64,000 nt of DNA from positions 930,001-994,000 of the forward strand of contig NZ_CAKMMG010000001.1 of assembly GCF_927798115.1 (NCBI RefSeq). The letters are read 5' to 3'. The DNA comes from Paenibacillus auburnensis (GTDB taxonomy: Bacteria > Bacillota > Bacilli > Paenibacillales > Paenibacillaceae). Shown one piece after another: positions 1-8,200 of the stretch. The position numbers and the translations under genes are program-made. Below the pieces are notes generated by a model. That model was given only the letters and a program-made list of their open reading frames with translations, was not told the DNA's origin and did no database searches. Each line of letters opens with the position of its first letter. Position 1 is the stretch's first letter.

Positions 1-262
1 TAACTCCTGTCACTTCATGTCCAGATAATTCTCTGTACATTTGCCGAAACATTTGATTATGCCCTCGTTCATCATTCCGAATAGAGGTAATAACTTCAGA
101 TTGTTTTTGGTTAGGAGTAAGACGAATGAGTTGGTCATAAAAAAGTTCATCATTTCGTTCCCCTTGGACTGAAGTCCTCATTAATTCAAGCGCGTCTTGC
201 GTCGAGGTTGCCCAAACAGGAACGAATTGCGATCTGAACCAATACGGAAAAATCATATGCAT
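1..262 (-). CDS. Ferritin-like protein, N-terminal part (cut by window edge)
   Basis: The gene runs off the left edge on the minus strand; only the first 87 codons are visible. The ATG at 262 follows a GGAGGG ribosome binding site at about 8 bases; a second ATG lies two codons later. The peptide contains GERNDELFYDQL and, some 40 residues on, RNDERGHNQMFR. These carboxylate-plus-ExxH helices are typical of ferritin-like/rubrerythrin four-helix bundles that bind a di-iron site. The second half of the bundle is outside the window, so the exact subfamily cannot be set. It was not recognisable as a longer multi-domain protein. Confidence 0.7.
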   Translation of the reverse strand, partial: MHMIFPYWFRSQFVPVWATSTQDALELMRTSVQGERNDELFYDQLIRLTPNQKQSEVITSIRNDERGHNQMFRQMYRELSGHEVTGV

Positions 263-472
263 GAACGTAGCCCTCCGATAATGTAAGTAATTTCACTCTC
301 AATTATATGCACATGAGCCTAGGGTGTGATTAAATATGATTTTCGGTTTGATTTACTCAAAGGTTCATATGAGAGACTATAGGGTGCCAGGTAAATGAGC
401 AGTGGACGTAAGTGAGAGGTTGTTGGAGGTAGGTTAGTATGCTTTGATTGGAATGGAGTGAAATTCATCTTT
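263..472. other. Intergenic, no gene seen
   Basis: Upstream region of the ferritin-like gene. It is AT-rich, with no ORF that has a ribosome binding site and no strong palindrome. It ends at the terminator-like repeat. Confidence 0.5.
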
Positions 473-533
473 CTACTGCCTAGTACCAGCTGGTACTGGG
501 CTTTTTTTATTCAGATATGCTTAACGGATGGTT
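473..533 (+). repeat. Dispersed terminator-like repeat, copy 1
   Basis: Contains the near-palindrome AGTACCAGCTGGTACT inside a 12-bp stem (GCCTAGTACCAG / CTGGTACTGGGC, one G-U pair) followed by a T-run, so it can act as an intrinsic terminator on the plus strand. The whole block, including flanking CTACTG, TTTTTTATT and GCTTAA-GGA, recurs at 18522-18572. No gene on the plus strand precedes this copy inside the window. Confidence 0.7.
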
Positions 534-576
534 CAATTTGTAAGCTGATTGAAAGCGAACGGTTATCGAGGGGGGA

Positions 577-958
577 ATGCATGTGTATCGAATAAAAACA
601 TATGATATGCCGACTACAAAAAAAAGAAGTCGACCATCTTGTTGGCAGACCTCTAGTTATTTTCTAATCTGCAGTCAGGGACTGAAGACTTTCAACTATT
701 ATAGCAATAATATGTTCTTATTAGGCAGCGGCTTCAGTTTCTTTTTCCCATACCATGTTAATATCCTCGATAACAAAATCAAGGAATCTGCTCCGGAAGA
801 ATTGACTTCATTCGAAGGAGATTGGGATAGCAGATTTCCCTGAGTTCATTGATATGTTCTTCAAAAAGCATGAGGTTCTATATGAAAAGTATTATTTTGA
901 ACAATGTATTGTGATGCCTATTCTTAGCTACAATGTATATCAAATTGGTGAAAGGTAA
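577..958 (+). pseudogene. Frameshifted hypothetical gene
   Basis: An ATG at 577 follows a strong GAGGGGGGA binding site. The reading frame stays open to a TGA at 841. At about 832 the +1 frame takes over smoothly: it reads ADFPEFIDMFFKKHEVLYEK and runs to a TAA at 956. The join of the two frames (EGDWDS / ADFPEFIDMFF) looks like one original protein of about 125 residues. I do not recognise the family. It may be a true pseudogene or a sequencing error. The composition is AT-rich and aromatic-rich, unlike its neighbours, which suggests an acquired or decaying gene. Confidence 0.4.
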
Positions 959-1050
959 GTTGATTCAAACAATAGTAATATTTGAGGCTGTCCGCTTCAT
1001 TGCATATAATGAAGGTATCCCCTTCGGGGAGATCGTTAAGGGAGGCCGCG

Positions 1051-2007
1051 ATGATTGAGACCGCATTTGACGAATCATTATTTGCAAGCTTGAAACCGGG
1101 CTTAACCTCGTTCTGTTACCGAATGTTAGGCTCCATGGACGATGCAGACGATGCCGTTCAGGAGACGAGTATTCGGGTCTGGCAGAGCTGGAGCACGTTC
1201 AGACAGGATTCCTCGTTCAAGACATGGGTCTATCGGATTGCCTCCAACCTGTGCTTGGACAAGCTGAGACAATCCAAACGCCGCGCGCTTCCCGTTGACC
1301 TGTTCGACCCAGCCGTCGCCATCGTCGAGCCGAGAGACACGCTGCCGGACTCTGCCTGGATCTGGCCGTCTTCCGACTTTGGAGGCAATCCGGAGGACCG
1401 GCTCATCCGCAGAGATACCCTTCAACTGTGCTTCATCGCTCTCCTGCAGACCTTGCCTCCGCGGCAGCGTGCTGTACTCATTTTGAAGGATGTATTTGAA
1501 TGGTCCTCCAAGCAGATCGCGGAAACGTTGGCGATGTCGCCGGCAGCGGTGAACAGCGCCTTGCAAAGAGCCCGCGAAACAATGGACCGGGCCCAGCTTC
1601 GCTCGGATGAGCTCAGCAGCATGGACGTTCAACCGGAGCAGCAACTGCTGTCCCGGTATGTAGAGGCCTTCGAGAAATTCGATATTGCTGCGCTCGTCGC
1701 GTTGTTCCACGAGGAAGGCTGCATGTCAATGCCGCCCTTCAAGATGTGGATCCGCGGCAAGGAAGATTTGTCCTCCTTCTATTCGCTTACTCGTTGGCAT
1801 TGCGAAGGTTCGCGATTGGTGCCCATAACGGTGAATGGCGGTTATCCGGCGTTAGCCCAGTATATACCGGCTAAAGAAGGCTCTGACCTGGTACCTTGGG
1901 GCATCCACGTCATTGAAACCAAAGAAAATCAAATCCTGCACGTTCAAAACTTCATTCACACGCCGTTATTTACGCGATTTGGGCTGCTTGAGCGAATTGA
2001 CCAATGA
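1051..2007 (+). CDS. ECF-type sigma-70 factor with C-terminal SnoaL-like domain
   Basis: RNA polymerase sigma factor of about 318 residues. The chosen ATG (1051) follows GGGAGG at a proper distance; a longer reading from 982 has no binding site. Region 2 is seen in the DDADDAVQETSIRVWQSW stretch with the helix FKTWVYRIASNLCLDKLR. Region 4 is seen as LPPRQRAVLILKDVFEWSSK followed by a helix-turn-helix around SPAAVNSALQRAR. The last 120 residues form an NTF2/SnoaL-like domain (YVEAFEKFDIAALVALFHEE and a PPFKMWIRG segment), as in the TIGR02960 type of sigma factors. In such proteins the tail replaces a separate anti-sigma factor and modulates activity; that is family knowledge, not seen here. 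An SRPBCC gene follows 75 bp downstream and may belong to its regulon. Confidence 0.85.
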   Translation: MIETAFDESLFASLKPGLTSFCYRMLGSMDDADDAVQETSIRVWQSWSTFRQDSSFKTWVYRIASNLCLDKLRQSKRRALPVDLFDPAVAIVEPRDTLPDSAWIWPSSDFGGNPEDRLIRRDTLQLCFIALLQTLPPRQRAVLILKDVFEWSSKQIAETLAMSPAAVNSALQRARETMDRAQLRSDELSSMDVQPEQQLLSRYVEAFEKFDIAALVALFHEEGCMSMPPFKMWIRGKEDLSSFYSLTRWHCEGSRLVPITVNGGYPALAQYIPAKEGSDLVPWGIHVIETKENQILHVQNFIHTPLFTRFGLLERIDQ

Positions 2008-2082
2008 ATTTCGTCATTCGCTTACGTCTATATTATTGAGAATAACCAAACGACGAATATCATGAGAGAGGTGTCTATTAAA

Positions 2083-2508
2083 ATGGAAAAGAGTCAACCG
2101 ACGAAAGTAACCGTGCAAGCCGTGATACAAGCCCCTGTCGAGAAGGTATGGCGCTATTGGACCGAGCCGGATCACATCACGAAATGGAATCAAGCGTCCG
2201 AGGACTGGCATGCGCCGAGAGCCGAAAACGATCTGCGGATCGGCGGTAAGTTTCTGACACGGATGGAAGCGAAGGATGGCAGCATGGGCTTTGATTTTGG
2301 CGGCGTCTACGATGTCGTGAATCTGCATGAGGCGATCGGCTACGCCATGGAAGACGGAAGAAGAGTGGATATTGCCTTCGTCGATCAAGGGAATGAGACG
2401 AAGGTCGTTGAAACGTTCGACGCGGAAAGCTCCAATCCTGTCGAGTTACAGCAAGCAGGCTGGCAAGCGATCATGGACAATTTCAAAGCCTATACCGAAC
2501 ATAACTAA
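2083..2508 (+). CDS. SRPBCC / AHSA1-family protein
   Basis: A 141-residue START/Bet v1-fold protein of the AHSA1 (activator of Hsp90 ATPase homologue) type. The N-terminal APVEKVWRYWTEPDHITKWN is the typical opening of the family, followed by FLTRMEAKDGSMGFDFGGVY and a C-terminal amphipathic helix (LQQAGWQAIMDNFKAY). The ATG at 2083 has AGAGGTG 11 bases upstream, whereas the ATG at 2062 precedes that binding site and is unlikely. Members bind small hydrophobic ligands in an internal cavity; the ligand here is unknown. The gene lies directly behind the sigma factor on the same strand and ends at a strong terminator. Confidence 0.85.
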   Translation: MEKSQPTKVTVQAVIQAPVEKVWRYWTEPDHITKWNQASEDWHAPRAENDLRIGGKFLTRMEAKDGSMGFDFGGVYDVVNLHEAIGYAMEDGRRVDIAFVDQGNETKVVETFDAESSNPVELQQAGWQAIMDNFKAYTEHN

Positions 2509-2519
2509 TCATCGCGAAA

Positions 2520-2555
2520 AAGACGCCGGGAAAGATGCCGGCGTCTTTCTTTTTG
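2520..2555 (+). terminator. Intrinsic terminator of sigma/SRPBCC unit
   Basis: Perfect 8-bp stem GACGCCGG / CCGGCGTC with an 8-base loop, followed by TTTCTTTTT. Confidence 0.85.
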
Positions 2556-2578
2556 AGCCCTAAAATCCTCAGGTAGCC

Positions 2579-2995
2579 TTAACTTTGTGCCGCATCCATG
2601 TTCATGTAGTTAATAGCCCATAGATGGCCGTCCAAGTCCACGAAGCCCCAATGATACATGAACTCATGATCTTCAGGTTCAGCGTGCAATTTCCCGCCCA
2701 AGGAGAGTGCGTTATTCACGATTTCATCGACCTTTTCCCGGCTCTCGAAGGCCAATGCGATCGTCATCTGCGCATACTTGCTCGTATTGACCGATTCCTT
2801 CTCCGTGAGCGTATTGAAGAATGCTTGATTGATCAGCATGACCTGCAGGTTGTCGCCGATCACGATGGCTACCGAATTCTCATTATCGGGGAATTGCGGG
2901 TTGAGCTCGAATCCGAGTCCGGTGAAGAACGCTTTCGATTGTTCTACGTTTTTTACAGGCAGGTTGAAGCTCGTGAATACGGATGTTAATGCCAT
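2579..2995 (-). CDS. VOC-family (glyoxalase/bleomycin-resistance fold) protein
   Basis: 138 residues. The start VFTSFNLPVKNVEQSKAFF and the end YHWGFVDLDGHLWAINYMNM are hallmarks of PhnB-like or glyoxalase-like VOC proteins. A central HAEPEDHEFMYHWGFVD carries candidate metal-ligand His/Glu residues. ATG at 2995 follows GAAGAGGTG. Such proteins act as small metal-dependent lyases, dioxygenases or binding proteins; no substrate can be read from the sequence. Convergent to the sigma/SRPBCC unit and monocistronic. Confidence 0.85.
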   Translation of the reverse strand: MALTSVFTSFNLPVKNVEQSKAFFTGLGFELNPQFPDNENSVAIVIGDNLQVMLINQAFFNTLTEKESVNTSKYAQMTIALAFESREKVDEIVNNALSLGGKLHAEPEDHEFMYHWGFVDLDGHLWAINYMNMDAAQS

Positions 2996-3364
2996 TTTTA
3001 AAACACCTCTTCATCAAAATAGTTTGTGTCATTTATGCCTTCGTTTATATAGACGACAGCCGATCCGGAAATTCATCGGTTTCATAGATTCGGAAGACTG
3101 AATTATGAAAAATAACTTGGTATTGCATCTTTGTGCCTGAAGAAAGGTGACGGTCGACAAATTTTACAAAAGGAATCTAGATAGACGAGTTGATGATATT
3201 ACAGATTTTATTACTAATGAGATCAAAACATTATGGGTGTTTTCTCCTTTATAGCAAAATCACACACAAAGCTCAAATAAAGAACACGAATTATACATAT
3301 CAATCTCTTAGAATAAAGTCAATCAAAGGTTACACATTTAAGAATTCAGAGGAGGAATAAAGAA
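2996..3364. other. Intergenic region, promoter side of two genes
   Basis: Contains the upstream region of the VOC gene (minus) and, near 3290-3358, an AT-rich leader resembling the one at 3600-3660. No further gene seen. Confidence 0.4.
3290..3358 (+). promoter_or_regulatory. Leader/promoter region similar to 3600-3660
   Basis: The stretch with ACATATCAATCTCTTAGAATAAA then AGAGGAGGA parallels 3600-3660, where ACATACTCAAACTTTAGAATAAA precedes AGGAGGA. The shared spacing and the TTAGAATAAA core suggest duplicated promoter/leader regions for the two small genes that follow. Confidence 0.35.
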
Positions 3365-3544
3365 ATGGCATGGTCGTGGAATCAGGTTTATATAGTGCCT
3401 TTAAGTATTGGATCGGTAATGTTTGGGAAGAAAACTGTTAATAAAGTGTTATCAAAGCAAATAGAAACGGATTGGACCATTCACGCAGATTATTTCGAGG
3501 CAGCGGTACAGAATGAACATTTAAAACGTAAACTTTCCAGCTAA
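3365..3544 (+). CDS. Small hypothetical protein (59 aa)
   Basis: An ATG after GAGGAGGAATAAAGAA opens a 59-residue frame beginning MAWSWNQVYIVPLSIGSVMF. It has a short hydrophobic N-terminal stretch and then a charged, helical tail (DYFEAAVQNEHLKRKLSS). The layout (one short membrane or amphipathic segment plus a hydrophilic helix) is like the next small gene at 3665, and the two share similar leaders. I do not recognise a family. The strong binding site and position in a series of small membrane-protein genes support it being real. Confidence 0.55.
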   Translation: MAWSWNQVYIVPLSIGSVMFGKKTVNKVLSKQIETDWTIHADYFEAAVQNEHLKRKLSS

Positions 3545-3664
3545 CACTAATTATGTCTATTAAATTAAAAGTTCATGATTCAAACATGCTTTCAACATAA
3601 ATTACACATACTCAAACTTTAGAATAAAAATATAAGTTAAAGAACATTCATAGGAGGATTTCAA

Positions 3665-3856
3665 ATGGAATGGTCTACATTACTCGTGCTGGTATGTCCT
3701 GTCATGATGATTGTCATGATGTTTACAATGAAAGGGGGACACGCTCACGGCTCCCACAATCATCGTGTTGCAACTGAAAGCCTGCATGACCAGTTGGTCG
3801 ATCTGAAAGTTGAAAATGAGCGAATTCAAAAAGAACTGCAAAGCTTAAAAAAATAG
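3665..3856 (+). CDS. Small His-rich membrane protein, DUF2933-like
   Basis: 63 residues: one N-terminal transmembrane helix with a Cys and many Met (STLLVLVCPVMMIVMMFTM), a short His-rich loop (GGHAHGSHNH) and a C-terminal coiled-coil-like helix (LHDQLVDLKVENERIQKEL). This matches the DUF2933-type small proteins I recall from metal-resistance neighbourhoods; the His/Met/Cys content suggests metal contact, which is inference. ATG follows TAGGAGGATTTCAA. The following YdhK-like lipoprotein gene is in the same orientation but separated by a terminator. Confidence 0.65.
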   Translation: MEWSTLLVLVCPVMMIVMMFTMKGGHAHGSHNHRVATESLHDQLVDLKVENERIQKELQSLKK

Positions 3857-3865
3857 ATTGAGAAA

Positions 3866-3901
3866 TGATGCCGTAAGCGTTTATCGCTTGCGGCATTTTA
3901 A
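3866..3901 (+). terminator. Intrinsic terminator
   Basis: Stem ATGCCGTAAGCG / CGCTTGCGGCAT (one mismatch) with loop TTTAT, then TTTTA. Closes the DUF2933-like gene. Confidence 0.75.
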
Positions 3902-4144
3902 TGTAAAGTGCAGAACCCTGTTTCCGTTGTGCGGAGGTTTGCCGTAAAATGACGTGCAAAGGAACGGGATATCGACGTTCCAGTTCAGGGCGCGAGTGTG
4001 TAATAAAGAAGAGGAGATCAGGCTCTTAGAAACACTTGAGGAGTGAGCAGCCAATGGTATGACAGCTGATTCAACTGGAGACGATAATGCATACCTATTA
4101 GTTTGCATAAATTCCAGAATTGAATAATGATGGAGTGTGATTAT

Positions 4145-4714
4145 ATGAAAAGAGGCTTATTAATTTTAGCTACGTCGCTTGTGATCGTCATCAGCGGCTG
4201 TGGAAATACCGCAAATAACGGAAACAAAGCGTCCAATACACCCACTAACACTGCATCTAGCATGGATCATTCAGAGATGGAACATGAGAAAATGACAAGT
4301 GAAGTGCCTGAAGGATTAAAGGAAGCAGCAAATCTGGAGTTCAAGGTCGGCGATCAGGCCGTCATTACCGAGGAGCATATGGCCGGGATGAAGGGGGCTA
4401 CCGCAACCATTGTAGGGGCTTACGATACGAATGTCTACGCGGTATCATATACACCGATTACGGGAGGAGATCCGGTTACCAATCATAAATGGGTTATTCA
4501 GCAAGAATTAAAAGATGCGGGAGACCAGCTTTATGTGCCTGGCACAGAAGTGGTGCTTAACGCGGATCATATGCCTGGTATGAAGGGGGCTACCGCAACC
4601 GTAGATACAGGTGAGCAAACAACCGTATACATGGTTGACTATACCCCAACAACAGGCGGAGAACCCATAAGAAATCATAAATGGGTGACAGGGGATGAGT
4701 TAAAAGCGAAGTAA
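4145..4714 (+). CDS. ydhK: YdhK-family lipoprotein with two DUF1541 repeats
   Basis: 189-residue lipoprotein. The ATG at 4145 has GGAG upstream and gives a clean type II signal peptide ending in a VISGC lipobox, so the mature protein is lipid-anchored outside the cell. A Thr/Asn-rich linker with MDHSEMEHEKM (His/Met-rich) follows. Then come two DUF1541 repeats, at about residues 70-125 and 130-188, each with the marks HMxGMKGATAT, YTPxTGGxP and NHKWV. This organisation is that of B. subtilis YdhK. Function is unknown; the His/Met-rich segments suggest metal binding at the cell surface (inference). Confidence 0.85.
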   Translation: MKRGLLILATSLVIVISGCGNTANNGNKASNTPTNTASSMDHSEMEHEKMTSEVPEGLKEAANLEFKVGDQAVITEEHMAGMKGATATIVGAYDTNVYAVSYTPITGGDPVTNHKWVIQQELKDAGDQLYVPGTEVVLNADHMPGMKGATATVDTGEQTTVYMVDYTPTTGGEPIRNHKWVTGDELKAK

Positions 4715-4723
4715 ACGAAGATG

Positions 4724-4759
4724 AAAGAAAGCAGCCGTCAAGGGCTGCTTTCTTTTTTC
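4724..4759 (+). terminator. Intrinsic terminator of ydhK
   Basis: Stem GAAAGCAGCC / GGCTGCTTTC with a short loop, followed by TTTTTTC. Confidence 0.85.
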
Positions 4760-5200
4760 TATATATAGAGGCATCTTGCAGAAATTTACGTAAATCCTAA
4801 CTATACTTAAATAATGGCGAAATAGCCACTCACACCTAACAATTCAACTATATACATACACAATACACTCGCATCACCCCAAACTTTCCGATCCCGGCTA
4901 TCCATAATCTCCAATTACTCTGTGTGGAAAAGGAGGGGCTTCTCCTCCCCATCCCTGACGAAAATACAGCCCTCATCTATAAACAAGGTGTGGGCTGTTT
5001 AATGTTTACTTTTTTTCGCAGCTTGTATTCCAGGCTCCAAGTACTTAGTGCTTAAGAACGATATCCGAAATGCCTAAATAACTGTAAAATTGAAGGGATT
5101 ATCCGGCGAATTACCCATTACATATTCCTTTACGCATACATATCAGAGAGTAAGGATCTTATGAAATGCCGGAATGTTTTCAATGAACAGGGGGTTCCTA
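4760..5200. other. Gene-free stretch upstream of the subtilase
   Basis: About 440 bp without a supported ORF. It holds a GC-rich hairpin at about 4931-4952 (AGGAGGGG / CTCCTCCCC, imperfect) and an ACAGCCC...GGGCTGT inverted repeat at about 4970-5000, which together look like remains of terminators. The promoter of the subtilase gene should lie near 5100-5160. Confidence 0.4.
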
Positions 5201-8200
5201 ATGTCAAAAAATAATTACCGCAGGATCGGCGCAGGCGCTGCAAGCCTTATTTTGGCCGCTGCGCTGCTGCTCCCGGCTGGAGCTGCGTCTTCAGCGCCAT
5301 TCTTGCCTCCGCTTCCTGGTGGATTTGCGGAAGCTCCGGGCGTAACTCCGAAATGGGGAGGTGATGCCGGAGATCTCGGAGCGGCCTTCAAGGCGATGCT
5401 CGCTGAAATGCCGGCACCCAAAAATTATGTTCCGCACACCGACTCTTTATCTCCGATCAAGGTCATCGTCGAGCTGAGAAGCGAACCTGCAAGGGTTGTG
5501 GAGCAAAGTGCGGGAAAGTCCTTCTCACCGTCGCTTCAACGAAACAAGCTCCGCGCCGAGCATGCCGCTTTTAAACAGGCGGCCGCCCTCCTGGGTGCTG
5601 CGGCAGGCAGCGAATTTACCGAGGTGTTTAACGGGTATGCGCTGACGCTGCCGGGGAATCAGGTGGACAAGCTGCTTGATCTGCCGGGCGTCAAGGCGGT
5701 GTATCCGGACGAGGCCGTACAGGCACCGCCAATAAGTGCGGAACCGCTGACTGGTCTCAGCCCTGTTATTGCCAGCGGCGACTTGATCGGTGCGGACATC
5801 CTGATTGACGAGGGAATTACAGGGGAGGGAGTAAAGGTAGCCGTTCTCGACACGGGAATCGACTATAACCATCCGCTTTTAAAGGACCATTATGCCGGGG
5901 GATATGATCTGGTCGATGAGGATGATGACCCATATGAAACGGACAACCCGAATCAAATCCCTCCGGATGCCGACGGCACTCCTTATGAAACCGCGCACGG
6001 TACACACGTGGCGGGCATTGTAGCCGCCGTGGCTCCCGGTGCGGAGATTTATGCGTACCGCGTACTCGGCCCCTACGGCAACGGATCGACGGAACAGACG
6101 CTGGCGGGAATCGAAAGGGCGGCTGCAGACGGCGCTAATGTCATTAACATGTCGCTCGGGTCGGGCTATAACCAGTCCTACGCTCCAGACGCCATTGCAG
6201 CTGACAATGCGGTGAAGGCAGGCATTACTGTCGTCATCGCGGCCGGGAATTCCGGAGAAGACGGATCTTATACGCTTACTACTCCCGGCGGCGCACATCG
6301 CGCAATCACAGTAGGTGCCTCGACTAAGCCCGTCGTGACTCCTGTAATTCATATAGGAGACGCTGAACCCGTTTACGGGCTACGGGCCTCTTTGTCTCCT
6401 GAGCTTACGGAAGAAGAATCAGGCGTGCGGGTAGTCTATGCAGGAGCAGGAACCGCAGCGGATTTTGACAAAGTAAATGTTCAGGGAGACTTCGTGCTGG
6501 TGGACCGCGGGGGCGGACTGGATTTTTCGACCAAGTCTTTGAACGCCAAAAAAGCTGGCGCAGCTACACTGCTTATCGCCAACAACGAGACCGAACCTGT
6601 GCGCCCTACCTTAAGCCGTGCCGGGGATTATATTCCGACCTACGGAATTACATTGGCCGAAGGGAAGGCGGTGAAGCAGGAGCTTGTGAACGGTGAAGGT
6701 ACGCTGAGTTACGAGTTGATTGAAGAACCGGAGCGACTGGCAGACTTCAGCTCGAAGGGACCGGGGCTGCCCGACTTCATCATTAAACCCGAGATTATTG
6801 CACCAGGCGTTGACATCTTATCTTCCGTCCCTGTGTGGGCCAGTATGGATGGTACCTACGATACGGCCTATGCTGAAGAGGAAGGGACAAGCATGGCTGC
6901 GCCTCACATAGCTGGTGCAGCCGCACTGCTACTACAGGCAGGTGAAGACATGCTCCAGAAAGCGCTGGATCCGGAACAGATCAAATCCATGCTCATGAAC
7001 AGCGCAGAGCCGTTGACCGACCGCAAAGGGTATGAGTACGGGTACTTCGAACAAGGCGCAGGTCTTCCGCATCTGGATCGTGTAATTCAAAGTCCGGTTA
7101 TAGCCAAGGTGTTCGAACAACTGGATCTTGGAATTTCCGGCTTGGAGCCGGATCCTTATTATACAGGGTCCTTGTCGTACGGAATCCAGAACCGGAACAG
7201 TACAGTGACCAAAACCGTCTACCTGGATAATTTGTCTGGAGCTCCGCTTGATTACCAGGCAGAAATTGAATGGTACACCAAACATGCGGGACTTAACGCG
7301 TATGCAAGTACCGAAACACTTGAAGTTCCGGCAGAAGGCGCCACTTTTGAAGTTACCTTGTCGATTGGCACTGACGCCAGGGACGGGTTCTATGAGGGTG
7401 CGGTCAAGCTGACAGGTACAGGGGGGCAGACGCTGTTTCTCCCTTTGGCCGCAATATTAGGGGATAAACTGAAGCCTGATGCCGTTGATTCAGCAAATGT
7501 TTATGATCTGGTCTTTTCGCCGAACGGTGACGGCTTGTCGGACATGAACGGACTGTATTTCTCGGTGAATGAAAGGGTTACGGATCTGAATTTTGAGGTC
7601 TCGCGCTTTGACTTCAATACGGGAGACGGGAAGGTTGTCGGCGACATATACGCTCATGGTGGCGATTATGCCAAAGGTCGGCATGAAGTCGAATGGGACG
7701 GCAGGATCTATGACAGCGGGACGGGACAGCTTGAACCGCTTGAGGACGGTTTCTACATCGTTACACCGGTATACGGGGAAGACCGGATCCGGCTCGGCGA
7801 ACAACGGTTCAGCGTTGCCGTTGACACCGGCGCGCCCCTTCTTTCTTCCGTAATGCTGGATGAAGTGGAGCCTCGTGACGGAGAGCGGCAGGCGGTGCTG
7901 TATGGAGATATTGTGGACGACCTGATGCTTGAGTTGATTTCCGGAACCAACGGGTATGAGATGGAGGATCTGATTGGGATCAGCGCCGTTTACGAAGCGG
8001 CGGACGGGACCACACAGCAGACGGACGGCGTCCTGTACCCGGACGGTTATTTTGAAATCGGGGTCCCGCTCCGCGAAGGGATGAACGATTTCTATATTTA
8101 CGCCTACGATATCGCCGGGAATGGCGCGGCGGACGAAGACTACGCCCAGCTGCTGAAGTACAGCACCGGTGCCGATGCCATTACGGTAACGCCAGCTCTG

